A stretch of 64,000 nt of DNA, from contig JAVMKO010000001.1 of NCBI GenBank assembly GCA_032164245.1, positions 74,583,892-74,647,891 of the forward strand. The letters are read 5' to 3'. The position numbers were made by a program, and so were the translations under genes. Positions 32,991 through 45,562 of the stretch are shown piece after piece. The notes below the pieces were generated by a model, which was not told the DNA's origin, ran no database searches, and saw nothing but the letters and a program-made list of their open reading frames with translations. Every line of letters begins with the position of its first letter. Position 1 is the first letter of the stretch. Origin of the DNA: Sternotherus odoratus (Eukaryota; Chordata; Testudines; Kinosternidae).

Positions 32991-33220
32991 GATCACCTGG
33001 AAAGATGCGATGAGACCACTTCACATGTCACCGAGCAAACAGGAGGGGGACTTTCAAAATTCCCAAGGAATTTAAGGGCTGGCGCTCACGGTTGGTCACC
33101 TGAGGGCAGGGCAGTAGAATTCAAACCGATGACCAGAGAGGTGAGAATGGGCATTGTGGGACACCTCCTGGAGGCCAATCGCAGCGCTGTAATCAACCAG
33201 GGTGTCTACACTGGCTCTAT

Positions 33221-33655
33221 GGTGCTGTAGTCCCAGCACAGAAAGCTGTATGCCTCGTCAGGGTGGTTTTTTTTACAGCTCTGCAACTGTGCAGTTTCTG
33301 CGCACTAAGTGGCTTGGCAGTGTGTACACTTCAGGAGTTACACCACAGAAAGCTGCTTTACTGCGCAGAAACTTGCCATTGTAGACAAGGCCAAAGTGTC
33401 ACGAATACAGCTAACATAAGGAGAGAAAATAGGCTAAATAATGAACAGAGGAAAATATAGAGCAACTTTTAAAAAAGAGTATTGCTAGTTATAAATTTTG
33501 AAGCAGCATGGCCACATGGTGGTGGTAGTTGATAAGGAATGTAGAGTAATTGCTCAGAGCTTTGCTTTTCACTAAAAGCCAAGGAGTCAGATATGGGCTT
33601 TGGATTATACAATATAGAGCACATGGGGAAAACATGCCATATTCAAGCTGTCTAT
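33221..33655. other. Intergenic beside the Harbinger remnant
   Basis: Phrases such as GTGTCTACACTGGCTC at 33202 may be the outer end of the remnant. Nothing else recognised. Confidence 0.4.
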
Positions 33656-34255
33656 AGGTATGTCTTCACGGCAGAGTTAACTACACTTGAGTTACACCTT
33701 CTGAGTTAGGTTGAGTGAGAGCACCCATGCTGCCTCCACTTAGGGTGACTAGACAGCAAATGTGAAAAAATCGGGGTGGGGAGAGAGGAATAGGAGACTA
33801 TATAAGAAAAAGACCCCAAAATTGGGACTGTTCCTATAAAATCGGGACATCTGGTCAGCCTACCTCCACTGCATTCACGTTGTTTCATAGTCAGATTTCT
33901 GGGGGCACATTCCAAGATTCTTAGCACTGTCATAAGTTGAGCTGCTCTCTAAATTCTTTCCCAGTGAATTTGAGAGAATTGATCTATTCTTTCTGGGCAC
34001 ATGGGGGGAACCATGGGAAGGTATTTGAGCAATGATGGTACTTGAATGGTGCTAGCCTATACCCATGCTAAAGAGAGGTCATGTTAGCATTGAGTGTTAG
34101 CAGCTTTTGGGCTTTTGACTGTTTCACCGGATGGACCACCTAGCTAGAGATAAAAGAACCATTGCACTCACTATAAGCCTTTTTGTGTGTGAACGAGACT
34201 AAAGTTAGGGGCAATATGAGTTATAACTGGAGTTTTGGAGTGAAGACAAGCCCTA
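33656..34255. mobile_element. MITE interrupted by a younger element
   Basis: The left end AGGTATGTCTTCACGGC and the right end (reverse complement TAGGGCTTGTCTTCACTCC) are candidate inverted termini of a Harbinger-like MITE. At 33742-33865 it contains a complete AGGGTGACTAGACAGC...GGTCAGCCTA element. The nesting gives relative age. Confidence 0.5.
33742..33865. mobile_element. Short non-autonomous element nested in MITE
   Basis: Starts TAGGGTGACTAGACAGC and ends AAATCGGGACATCTGGTCAG-CCTA, the same family as 28664-28779. It has GACTATATAAGAAAAAGACC in the middle. Confidence 0.7.
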
Positions 34256-36060
34256 GGCTGCCAGAAGGGAGAGTCTTGCCGCTTTGTAGCATCAAGAGCT
34301 AACCCACCTGGGAACAGCAGCAACATTTTTTTGAATAAATTCACACCATGCTCATACAAGTTAAGAAAGGCCTCTCTATCTTAAACCTCTGCAAAGCAAA
34401 CAAAGAGGTTTGGTGCTAATATAGGGCCCAGTTCAGCAAAACATTAAGTACAGTACTTGAATTCAGTAGGATCTGCACAGTGTTTTGCTGAACTGAGCCT
34501 ATAAACTAGATCCATTCTTGGTCCCTTCATATAGTCCGTTTTCATTTCTCATATATGAATCTTCTTTTAATGTTGAATTATTTTAAGATTCATTTGTTGC
34601 TCATTAAGTCTCCAATCCTGCAAACACTTGAGCACATGCTTATCTTTACCATTGATTTCAACAGAACTGACAGTAGTAAAGCTAAGAGTGAATGCAAATG
34701 TTTTCAGGAGGTGGACCTAAATTAAAACATCACTTCAGCAAGCCCCAAATTAACTTAAATCTCTTTAATCCTACTCCCTCTCCTCCCATTAAAGATTTGG
34801 GGATAATCAAATATTGTTTGGAGATAAGACACCAAAATGAAGACAGCTGTCTTGATATTATGCCCTATGCTTCTCTCTCAATAATTTTTTTCTAGGCCCA
34901 CGTGATTTAATTTATACTATAAAATAGATATCAAAATATAAACTTATCCTCTTACTCCAAACCTTTCAAAGATACATTATTTCACTTCACCTACTAATTA
35001 ACTGTTTAAACATATATATTCCAGCTAATCATTTTTCACTAATTTGTTAACTTTGCCCTTAAAATCAGTGATATTCCTAGATGCTATTAGAACCATTTCA
35101 ATTTCTCTGGATCTTTACAGTATTTGTGAAGTTCTTGGTCAAGCATATTCTTTTAACTATTTCTTCTTTATTTTCCACTCCTGATCTTTTCACCCATTTT
35201 TCTTTCCTTAACTAGTTTAGCAAGACTCACATCCCTAGCAACCAGTATTGTGTTTCTACATTTGTTTTCTTGTCCTTGTTGCAGTTTTAATAAGTCTCAT
35301 AATCTTTATTTGGAAGGTACAGTCTAAAGGAAAACAATTCATTATTTGTATTTTATGTTACTATTTGGATCAAGAATTTAGTGAGACATTTTTCAGTTTT
35401 ATTTTAAGAGTTTAACAATGAGCTTCTCAGACGGTATGGTGATGAGTTCCTAGAAATACCTGAGGTCATTTCTATAGCCCTGGAACAAAATAAGTGACTG
35501 TTTAAAGATCTCTGTCCTCATTAAAAAAATAATTATTTCAGAGGTTGTCTAAATTTCTAAACCCGCTCCCATATTTATTGTGGGATAAGAAATTCTATAA
35601 ATATTATCATTGGTGGAATGGGAATGTACTTGTTTATATTTTCCAACTAATTCTGTGACTTTTGTACAAAAAATAAATATCTCCCCCAGTACCTCGAGGC
35701 ATTTTCCTTATTCTTGCCTTCTTTCTTTTCTGCCTTCTTCCATTTTAAAGTCTTGGCTACAGCTTTGTGACATTTTAGCAACAACTTGAAATGACATGAA
35801 GGGGAAATTGTTTTTTAGTATTATAAACTTGGCCTGGGTTTGTCAAAAGGTTAATAAACATTGTTCCAGTTTCAAGCTGACCCCTGGTGTTATATGATTT
35901 CTTTCCAAACCCATGATGTTGGATTTGTTGCAGCACAAAACTAGGAGGGAGAATGAGAGGTGGAGTGGACCACCATGAAATGAAATGGAAGGAAGAAATC
36001 TATGCGAACGTACAGTTTTGTACAGCTTTAGCTGATTCCATTGCCATTTGGATCAAAAAT
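34256..36060. other. Intergenic, mostly unique-looking AT-rich DNA
   Basis: 34427-34500 is a palindrome: CCCAGTTCAGCAAAACATT against AGTGTTTTGCTGAACTGAG. 34608-34690 is a fold-back repeat half-copy. No coding sequence recognised in 34700-36060. Confidence 0.55.
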
Positions 36061-36180
36061 TAACTGGGGGCAGAGACCATCTTTTTATTCTGTGTTTGTA
36101 CAGCACCTAGCACAATGGGACTTTGATCCCTGATTGGTGCCCGAGTGCACCAATAATGCTGGAAAACAAATAATAATTGT
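36061..36180 (+). mobile_element. SINE tail (CORE-SINE type)
   Basis: TGTGTTTGTACAGCACCTAG, then CACAATGGGACTTTGATCCC and AATAATAAT: the 3' tail seen after the MIR-like body at 37779. The head is missing. Confidence 0.6.
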
Positions 36181-37639
36181 GTTATTTAACCAATGGCTGC
36201 TATAACTCTTCTTGAAATGTGATATGTACCCACAAGGTTTGCTTTCATACTCAGTATCCAACTGCTTCTATCAATGATTATACCCGTCATTGCCATGACA
36301 ATATCGGTGTGAACTGATTTCTGTGATTCGCTCATTTTTAAAAACTCGACGCTAGAGCTATAATCAAATCAGGGGTTAAAAGTTATGTTATCGAGGCCTA
36401 ACCATGCCTTCATTAAAGAGTTAGAACCCTGGACAGACAGTCCAAGGATTGAGCCCGGTTATAGGAAAGCTACACTACACTACAAACCTGTTGTAACCTA
36501 CTTAATCACAGCTGTAATATAGACAGGGTTGTAGAGCCAATTTCAGAGCAAACTGTAATCTCTCTTTTCAGAGTGGTAGTTGTGTTAGTCTCTCTGCCTC
36601 TTTATCGAATTTCCTTTGTGTGGGGATGGGGGGGTGCTGTTTTTTGGGGGGTTGCGGGGTTGTGCATGCAAGCAAGGGCTCTGTTGGCATTTCCTCAGCT
36701 GCCTCTGCAAACATCTTGTGAGCTAAAAAGCAAATCTTTTGCAACACAGTCGGTCACATCTGCCCTTCTTTACTATCTTCTTTCCAGTTAGGGTGGCCAG
36801 ACAGCAAGTGTGAAAAATTGGGACAATATCTAGCAGAGGTCTCCTCTTCATCCTTAACACAATCTAGGAGCTGTTGGTATGTGGGCCTTCTCTTGTGGCA
36901 CATTGCCCAGGCAGAACTGCCTTCCTGTTATTTCCATCTCTTTGACTGACTCTTTCACTTCCACGATTATTCCTTCCTTTTTACACCATGGTCGCTGTAT
37001 TGCTGGACTCTCTGAAGCATTTTGGGCTGCAGTTTGAAAGAAAGAGGCTACAAAATAAAGTGTTTGTGTGCTGAACTTCTTGCTTCTTTGGGTGCCTATC
37101 AGCAGCCTTTTCTGGGTCCCTTCTCATAACATTCCTCTCACAGGTAACCCAGGAGCCTTCTCCTCTGCATCCGCTGCCAATGAAGCAGCCTTTAGGTATC
37201 TTTTGGCTTTGTTCACTTTCCACTTCCTTTTAAATCTTGTCCAAAAACTTCTTTGCTATCTGTCTCTTACTCTCTACCTCCTCTTACTCTATGGAGCCCA
37301 CCTATTTTTTTTAGTAATGTTTCCCATGCTCTCTGAAAGAAGAGATCCTTTCACACAACAAGGGCAGAATTGGTTATGGAATGAGGATTAATTTGCAAAG
37401 TACTGGATGTATGTTTAAAGGACAGGGGCCAAATCCCTGGCTGGTGTAAATCAGCACAGGTTAGCTGACTTCGAGGGAACTATGCCCGTTTACACCAGCT
37501 GAGGATCTGGACTCTAGCTGGAAGTACATTTGAGTGTAGTATGTAATTAGGTAAAGAAAATTCTTCAAGAGCAGAATGTTAAAACCTTCGCTAAGATTCT
37601 TAGTCCTGGGTATTTTGGAGAGGACATCAGCAAAGCCAG
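36181..37639. other. Intergenic; one truncated short repeat and a palindromic repeat
   Basis: 36788-36830 is the truncated left end of the AGGGTGGCCAGACAGC family. 37428-37515 is a palindromic amniote repeat (GGTGTAAATCAGCACAGG ... GTTTACACCAGC). No gene seen. Confidence 0.5.
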
Positions 37640-37860
37640 ATGTGTCTCTCACTGGATTGAGAACTAGGAGACCTGGATTCTAAACTCACCTCTGTCACTG
37701 ATTTTCTATGTGACCTCGGGCAAGGAGTTTCATCTCTTTGTGCTTCTGTTTCCCCTCCTACCTTTCGCCTGTCTCTCTTTGTGTTTGTACAGCACCTACC
37801 AATTCAATAGACCCCCCCCCCCATCTCAGCTGGGGCCTCTAGCTGCTACTCAGTGGTGCA
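37640..37860 (+). mobile_element. MIR-type CORE-SINE with its 3' tail
   Basis: AACTAGGAGACCTGGATTC (B-box region), core CTATGTGACCTCGGGCAAG, then GTGTTTGTACAGCACCTACC and a C run, then GCTGGGGCCTCTAGCTGCTA. Confidence 0.75.
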
Positions 37861-38321
37861 GTCCTGCTATTTAAGGTGTAGGTACCCTGCCCCTGCCAGC
37901 ATGCCCACACATGTACAGTGCTGTGCAGAGGATGCTGTTTTGTCCTTTACAATGGACACCTCCATGCAGCTGCACAGAGGACACCATTTTGTTTCTGTAT
38001 AAAATAGTGTCCTCCATGTGATATGACCTCACACACATACTGTGCATGGAAGGTCATGGAATGCAGAGGATACCATTTTAAGAACAAAAGGGAATCCCTC
38101 CATTAAGTAAGCTGGTTTGCTGTTTGGGCACGATCCGGCCCCATTACAGCACAGCTGCTCCCATAATAAAATACCAAGAAAGCTATACAATTGGGTATTT
38201 TTAACCAAGGGAGTAATGCTTAAGACTTATCACTAAATTCTCACTTATTTTTCCATATTTCTTCTAATTGTTTCCTATGAACACATCTTTGCTATTGAGA
38301 TTATATCAAGATGAATATGAC
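37861..38321. other. Intergenic with local degenerate repeats
   Basis: 37905-38080 contains three variants of GCAGAGGAYRCCATTTT spaced 60-100 bases, an old internal duplication. Nothing coding. Confidence 0.5.
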
Positions 38322-38794
38322 TGTAACAGGGTCCCCTCTGGCTGCTCTGGGTTTCCCTGTGTCCTATGGTCTGGTGCCTTCAATAAAGCTGTTTTCCACA
38401 CCCTTTTTGGTGATTTCCAAGTGTCCTTTATTTACAGTGCAGTTCAATTGTATCAGCAAAGTGCTCCCCCAAACCCCCACAACAGTCACCTTCCCTTCAC
38501 TGGCCTTTAAGCCCCTCGCCCTTGAGGCCTTTTGACCCTCCCCTCAGAGACAGAGCACCTCCCTGCCTCCTTCCTGGCCTGCCTCCCTCTGTCTGGGGCT
38601 TGGAGCTTTTCAAGCCCTCACATCTCCCAGCCCCAGCTGTTTCCACTTCCTCCAGCATAGTTCTGCCAGCTAGCCCTCCTTAGGGCTCTCAGCTGGGCTG
38701 CTCTAGCCTCTGTTCCTGGCCCTGCTACCTGCAAGCAGGGTTTTAACCTGCAGTGGCAGGGCAATCATGGGGTTCCAACCCCAGCCGTGCCACA
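38322..38794 (+). mobile_element. Solo LTR with 5-bp target duplication
   Basis: It begins TGTAACAGGGTCCCC and ends GCCGTGCCACA (TG...CA). It is flanked by ATGAC on both sides (38317-38321, 38795-38799). AATAAA at 38382-38387 gives plus orientation. Length 473 bp; there is no internal retroviral region. Confidence 0.85.
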
Positions 38795-41700
38795 ATGACC
38801 CTTTGAGATATAACATAATTGATTTATTCTGGTTTATCTGGGATTCACTGTAGGCCTTATCACGTAACCTTCACAAAGAACCAAACACCTAATTTATCCT
38901 GAAGGGGGAAGTTTGGACTCAGTTGGCAATGGGTACCTCAACTTGGTGATCAGATCCATTAAAAAGGAAAGCTTTTATTATTGCTTAGAGCAGGAGCACA
39001 GTGGGGGAGAGGAGAGCATGTTCTGAAAGGGTGGTGCATGTGATCAGTGTGTCAGGAACCTGGTTGCAGGTATGAAGCTGGGAAAGGAGGCAGTCTTCAG
39101 AAAGAGGGTATTACAGTTCAAATTTTCTAAACCTTTCTTTTTTTTACTATTACATAAGATGAACGATTGAAAGTTTGTCAGTGTTGCCAACTCTTGTGAT
39201 GTTTGGTGATTTTCTTAAAGCCCCAGCTGCTGGAGTCAGATGATTACTAGAGAATCTGAGTTTCATTAATTTTTTTGTTTGTTTGTGTGTGTGTGTGTGT
39301 GTATGTGCAAGTTTCCAGTCCTGAAAGTTGGGGAGGAAAAGTGTAAAGTGTGCAGCAAAGGCACCTTAAAGGCTCAGAAACCAGAAGGCAAATAAATATT
39401 TGGATTTTTAAGCCAATCTCAGGCTTTTTTGGGGGGATGGGGGTCTGGCTCATGATTTATGAATACTTGTGTTGGTAATATGGAAATCTGCTAATTTATT
39501 CAACAAGTTTTCCCCCATCACATATATGTACCCTAGTGTTTTTGATTGGGTGATTCATGAGAGATGGCCTATCCAGACAGGGTTGTTACTGTAGGGTGAC
39601 TCTTACGCACTAGGTTGTTCACACATTAATTTGTTACCATGGGGCTGTTTAGTGTTGAGCTTCTATAGTTCTTGAATTTAGAAGTAAAATGGCTATTGAA
39701 ATACATTTTGGGTTAGTGAGTTGGGAAACATATAAAGAGTTTGTGAATAGCTTCAAGTTTATATCCAGGGAGCTATGCTGGAGCTACTCCACCTGAAGTA
39801 CTGGCCCATAAGTTACAGAAAATGTAGGCTATGATGTTCCAGAAAACGTGGCCTAAATCCCTGCTTCTTATCCATTCCACTGACCATGGCAGCAGCACAA
39901 ACAGGGGAAAACGTAGATTTGCTTCTCGAATGATGTCATAACTGAACGCTGTTGCTTATTGGCTACATGGCAGCAATAGCTCAGAAAATAATGAGCCTTC
40001 TTTCAAAGGCTCCTTCTGTCCCAGTCTGATCTGGCTGGAGGTGAAAGAAATAGCATGAAATGCTTCAAGTGAAAACATTATGTGTCTATTGTTAAGAATA
40101 ATTTCAGGTAATCTCTTCAGGATTTTAAAAACAATTTTAATAGTAAAAGAACAAAGAATAACCCATTACAATGTGTACATGCTGCAGTATTTCATAAGGG
40201 TTTTAAAAATATATTAATCCTTGCAACATTGCCAACTCTCACAGCTTCTTCTGAAAATTAAGATTGCAGGGGCTTTCTCGTTCTCTCTTTTTTTAAAGAC
40301 CAAACGAGAACCTGTTTTAAAATTGCTTTCATAAATCTTAAAACTCCTCAAAATGAAAGGAACAACTGTCATCTTAAAAAAATCCCCCAAAACCTAAGAC
40401 CAACAGCAGCTTCCCCCTAACTCTGCAAAACAGGTCTTCAGCCAGGTCTGGGAGCTGGCAGGGAATGTACTGATGTTTGGACTCCTTTGAAGGGGAAACC
40501 TAGCAATACTCTTGTGGTAGAAGGAAATGTCCCAACAAAGGGCTCAGAGGAGAAACTTTATCAATACCTTGATGTTCACTAGCATGTCCCAATCTCTGGA
40601 CGCCTTTAGAAAGAGGGAACTTTGTGAATGCCCCAGTGTTTGCTGGCAGAGAACAGTCCCAAAGCCACAAGGCCATGTCTCAACCTGGGACAAAAATGGG
40701 AGCTCAAGGGCTGCTCTAATGCTCAGTCCTCTTGTTATGTTCTTATTTAAGCACACTGAGGAGAAAGGCAATGATCACACTTCTTTGCATGATCCGGAAA
40801 CTGGAACCAACAGGCCTTTTCCCAGACAAATTATAAGAGAGGGTCAGAATCTGAGAGGGAGAAATAAGGGTCATAGAAATACTGTAGAGCAATTTAAGGT
40901 GAGAGAAAGCACAGAAAACCTGACATCCTCATTTAATCAAAAAACCAAAGGCTATTAAGTAAGACTGAAGATAAATGAAATAAGTCACTCATATTTAAAA
41001 GCTAAATAAAAATTACACCTGCACAGAGAAGATTTTGAGAAAGAGAAAGAGCTGTAAAAGGAGAGAAGGGTGCAAGAAATGAGGAGCAACAGTGCATGAA
41101 AAACAAAGGTTATAGGAGGTATCTGCCTAACAAGTAGTCCTGTGATTGGCTGAGGGGGTTTCCTACTTTTAACCCTTTGACCCTCACACTTATCCCTGTT
41201 ATTTTTTTGTTGTTCCATGTAATTATTTGAGTCCCAGGCCCAATGGATCCTCCCCACAGGCAGCGGGAGGGTGCTTTAGCAGTGGGCAGGCTTGTGTCCA
41301 CCCATTCCTGGAACCCAATATGAAGTAGTCTTGTGATGTAGTTTGCCAGTTGACACACAACTTGTACTTGTAATGGTTACATTGCTGTAATGTATTTCCT
41401 GTTTGTGTATTGCTGCCTTTTAGTGATTGGCCTATTGAAAATAAAAGCAGTAATATTGACAGCTAATGAGCATATCCCTTTAAGTGGTGAGTCTTGTTTT
41501 TTTGGATTAAAGGTCCTCACAATAGCTGGTGATCATGATGCAGTCATGTATTTGTAACAATTCTTTGCGTAAATTGATTTTAAACTTTTGGTTTACACAT
41601 ATTTGCTAAACATTTTCAAGTAAAAATGGAGATATATATATATATATCATTAGTTGACACATGCTGTGTAAACCAGGGAAAGGTAAATTTGAATGAAACT

Positions 41701-42029
41701 CACCACAATGATTAGAAAAATGACATCCTCTTTTATGCGTATCAGATGATAAAAACCACTTGCCCATTGACTCTGAACAAAATTAAAATCCTTTCTTAAT
41801 GCAAGAGAGGAAGGGAATATTCTTGCTCCTTCTCTGCACAATTCCAACTGTGGCTAAATTAATCACCATTCACCAGCCCATCAAGGACTAAGGCTTCCTG
41901 AGACCAAGAGATAGATCCATAAGGTTAAGTGGAACTACTCTCCTTCTGCCTACACCCAGTTGTTCTCTTTCACCTACACCCCCACCTTGCTGTACCAAAC
42001 TCTGAGGTCAGGTTTTCAACATCAACACA
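38795..42029. other. Intergenic, nothing coding recognised
   Basis: TG microsatellite at 39287-39303 and TA repeat at 41633-41647. The rest is ordinary AT-rich sequence; the open frames 40527-40958 and 40985-41358 show no similarity I can name. Confidence 0.55.
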
Positions 42030-42420
42030 TAGGCGCCAACTTCCCCCGGCGCCGGTGGATGCTCACACTCCCTCACCTCTAGCCCCACCCCCATTCCAAC
42101 CCCTTCCCCAAAGTCCCTGCCCCAACTCCCCCCCCTCCCTGTTCCTTTCCCTGCCCCAGTCCTGCCTCCTCCCCTGAGCATGCTGCATTACTCCTCCCCC
42201 CCCCCAGCTGTGTAAAACAGCTGTTTCACACGGCAAGCACTGTGAGGGAAGGGGAAGAAGCAGGACCCGGTGACGCGCTCAGGGGAGGAGATGGAGTTGG
42301 AAAGGAGGTGAACTGGGGCAAGGGGGCAGAGCGGGGGAGCTGCTGGTGGTGCTCTGCACTCACCAGTTTTTCTCCATGGGTGCTCCAGCCCCGGAGCATC
42401 CATGGAATTGGTGCCTATGC
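42030..42420. mobile_element. hAT-like non-autonomous element, 8-bp target duplication
   Basis: The left terminus TAGGCGCCAACTTCC and the right terminus (reverse complement GCATAGGCACCAATTCC) are inverted repeats. TCAACACA occurs directly before (42022-42029) and after (42421-42428). 391 bp, GC-rich, no transposase. Confidence 0.8.
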
Positions 42421-42636
42421 TCAACACATGCAAGCCGAAAAGCTTGAACTGGGGAGGGGCATGAAAGGAAAATGCTTCACATTCAATGGTTGATAGGGAT
42501 GGAGTGATGTGGCTGGGGACAGGGGGGCAGGGGGATGCTAAATGTGAGGGAGAAGGAGGTAGGTAGGACTCCTGCTTGTGCTAAACCCAACTAGAAGGAT
42601 TCACCTAAATCTGGCTGGTACACAGCCATTGCCTTA

Positions 42637-43347
42637 GGATATGTCTACCCTGCAATGTAAGCCCAGGTTTAGAGGGATTTGAGTCAGCTGTCTGTGCTAT
42701 GGAACTCCGGGCTTGAGTGGCTACATTATATTAAGACTTTTCTAACCCAGGCTCGAGCGTAGGGCTCTGGCGGCCACACTGCATTGCGCAGACCCAGATC
42801 TTAGTAACCATATCCCAGTGTCCCTAGCACCTCCACCCTCTGAAATCTGGCTGCTCTCACTCTAGGACCATGGTGCACTGTGGAAAAACTGTACTGCCTA
42901 CCCTGCATGTTACCAGGAAGCAGGTCACTTTGCAAAAGGCCTGATCTGTTTGTTTTCCATTGCAAGCCTAGGAGGCTCTCTAGCAGTATGCTTGCAGATC
43001 AGTGATCAGAAGAGAATGGGTTAACGCTGACCTGAGCTGCTGCTGTTTGCCATTTTCACTAGAGGGGATTGGAGATTGTTAGGATAGAAAGGACTAAGGA
43101 AGTTGTCCCATGGAATTGTGGGAATACTTCCAGCTGACTCCCAGGATCTGAGTCAAGAGGAGCTCTGTCTACATTGTAAAGCAATAGGACTCACACCCTG
43201 GGCTTAACTTGAGCTTAACTGCTCCAACCCTGCAGGGTCCAGGGATCCTGGCTCCAAGGCCTGGGTTAGTGAAATTGCAGGGGGGGGGGGTGTGTGTTAC
43301 ATTTGACCCAAGGTTCACACACAGGCCTACATTCAAGTGTAGACATA
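42637..43347. mobile_element. Harbinger-type MITE with TTA target duplication
   Basis: The termini GGATATGTCTACCCTG and TATGTCTACACTTG (reverse) are flanked by TTA (42634-42636, 43348-43350). The interior is non-coding and holds GTCTACATTGTAAAGC repeats. Confidence 0.7.
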
Positions 43348-44346
43348 TTAATGTGCTATATGTCATCATCAAGTGACAATTGCAATGCTTCTCCATTTTC
43401 TTAATCAACAACTGGCAGATGAAAGGGATTCCTCATGTAAATAGGTACCAGGAACAGGAAGGGATTTCTACTTATAGGATATGAACATTTATATCACCCT
43501 GAGAGTCACTTGATTAGAATGGCAACCCCTCAGGATAGCAGAGGGGTGAGTGCTAGTGATCTTGAACATTCAGGCTGTCAGCTGTCCTTATTGTAGCAAC
43601 AGAAATCTAATGACTACTCCAGTAAACTGTAGATAATATAGGGAAGATGTAGTATTCCCAAGCCCTTCTGCTCTATGGCTGTGAGGTGAATTTTAGTGGC
43701 AGATTCCCTATGGAGAGCTCAGATGAGAGACTCCAGGTTCTCCTTCCTAATGAAAGGTGGATAGGTGACTCTCAGGATGCTGTTCCTTATGTATATACAT
43801 AGAGCAATTGATTGCTGGTTCAGATATCATGGGAATATCATCCACATCTGTTGGACTTCACATACACATGGAAAACCTGAGAGTGTCCTGAAAGGGATGG
43901 GTTTAATTCAGAGTTAGATTTCATAGGGTTAAGGGTGGAAATACAGGGATAAGACTTCAAATAGGCACATACAGACAGTATCTCAGGTAACTCAGAGCGG
44001 GGGATATAGGGTGAAAATTCATACATACAGCATCCCAGGAGTCAGGGGATACAGGTGAGACTTCACACACATGAATACTCCAGAGGGAAGAAGGATATTT
44101 TACGGAGATATTTACACATTTCCAATAGTTTCATCAGATGAGGCCTGGTGAATATTCAGGGTCCCTGATAACTTCTTGCCAAGTTAATCTGAGAAGGAAT
44201 TGTTTAGAACTAGGTGAATCTCATGAAGCCACCCTGCACGTGCTCAACAGAATGTTGGCAGGTGGATGGAAGGGCCGAAAATAAGTGTCAATGGTGAAGA
44301 AGACCGTTCTGGAACCTTGGAAGACACCAGCAGTGATTCTGGTGAC
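43348..44346 (-). other. PDE6H 3' flank, probable 3' UTR
   Basis: Downstream of the PDE6H stop. The best minus-strand polyadenylation signal I see is ATTAAA at 43902-43907, about 440 bases after the stop; no AATAAA is closer. The 3' UTR extent is inferred only. No repeat named. Confidence 0.4.
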
Positions 44347-44423
44347 TTAGATGATACCAAACTGCGCCAGCTCATGCAGTTCCAGATGGCTGAAAGCCTC
44401 CCATGGACAGATCACTGTGATAT
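44347..44423 (-). CDS. PDE6H: PDE6H last coding exon, residues 59-83
   Basis: The acceptor is TCTTGCAG above 44423. It reads [20 protein letters not shown], then FGII and TAA at 44349-44347. The C-terminal [12 protein letters not shown] helix is the part that plugs the PDE6 catalytic pocket. The exon's first two bases complete D59 with the G of the previous exon. Open frames on the opposite strand here are shadows. Confidence 0.96.
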
Positions 44424-45521
44424 CTGCAAGACAGAAAAACTGGATATGCTCAGTACAAGCTCAGTATACCCCATTGATTCTTCTATCTTATAGGGATGGG
44501 CAGGTTGATTTATTAAAGAATAGTGCTGGGTAAAGGAGAAAGGAAAATGGGCCACTATTCAAAGACTAGGCAGAGAGGTGAGGGACAATATTTCCCCATC
44601 TCATCAGCGTAAGAGTGGGCAGACTCCTGCCTCCTGCTACACTGAACTAGATCAATGGTTCGCATGTGGCATCTCACCTCTTGCTGAACCAGAAAAAAAC
44701 CCATAGTCCATGTAGTCTTGTAGCTCATCTCCAGCAACTGATAACTAGAGCTATGTGAATAACTCACTTCAAAACTTTTGATTATTTTTCTTCTATTAGT
44801 TTGTTTTTATAACCAGATTGTGACTTTCTTGAATACATTTGTTATCTAACATTATTTTGCTGAATAATCTTGACGCACAATTCTTGGTGTGTAGATTATT
44901 GGGGTGCGTCTGATGTTTGAAATCTGAACTCTTTTAATTGGACAGATCACATGACATTTTTCTGGTCACTAGTTGGATGAGTGTAACTCTTGGAATCAGG
45001 ATTCCGGTGAGAATGCTAACAATTAGCAATTTCAATTTCACTTTCTGTGATTTTCTTGCATTATTGGCGTTAAAGTAATTGTTTCTGTGAACTTTCCTGA
45101 AGGTGAAGTCATTTGCTAGAATATTTGCAGAAAGCAAACACAAGTGAGCCCATTCTTCACCACGTGAATCCATTAAAAAATTCAGACATTAATTTTTCAT
45201 AGTATTTGCCTAATTCCACATTTGATAGAAGCTTACAAGGAAGGGAGGTTAGAACACCCAAAAGGCACTGTGGCCACTTGTGCAGTGCTACATTATGGAG
45301 GGGCAAAAACAAAATGTATACCTGACCATAGCAGGTATAAGCCTTAAAGCATGAAGGCTGATTGTCCATCTGTCTTGTATGGTTTAGACACAACAAATCC
45401 TGCATCTTGGCAGGGGGTTAGACGAGATGACCCTTGCTGTCCCTTCTAGCCCCATGAGTCTATGTTTTTGTAGCAGAAATACTTTAAAGGCATCTGAAGG
45501 GCAATATTACATATGACTTAC
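44424..45521. other. PDE6H intron with CR1 tail
   Basis: Contains a short CR1 3' end at about 45395-45470. The rest is not recognised. Confidence 0.6.
45395..45470 (+). mobile_element. CR1 3' tail fragment
   Basis: GGGGGTTAGACGAGATGACC, then CTGTCCCTTCTAGCCCCATG and AGTCTATG: the terminal part of a CR1 LINE. Confidence 0.75.
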
Positions 45522-45562
45522 CTGTTCCAAGACCCTCCATACCTGGGATGTCATCTCCAAAC
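45522..45562 (-). CDS. PDE6H: PDE6H middle coding exon, residues 45-58
   Basis: A 41-bp exon: acceptor TCTCACAG above 45562, donor AACAG/GTAAGT at 45521-45520. It reads FGDDIPGMEGLGT, the linker between the polycationic and C-terminal inhibitory regions. One base at each side completes split codons G45 and D59. Confidence 0.96.

Noticed and set aside
34700..36060. Possible CALD1 3' exons upstream of AGBL3
   Set aside because: I looked for the conserved C-terminal caldesmon sequence on the minus strand here because of human synteny and found none.
40527..40958. 143-codon plus ORF
   Set aside because: No recognisable motif, no homologue in memory and no supporting splice sites; likely chance.
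44266..44493. 75-codon plus-strand ORF
   Set aside because: It overlaps the PDE6H last exon on the other strand, whose reading is exact to a known protein; the plus frame is its shadow.
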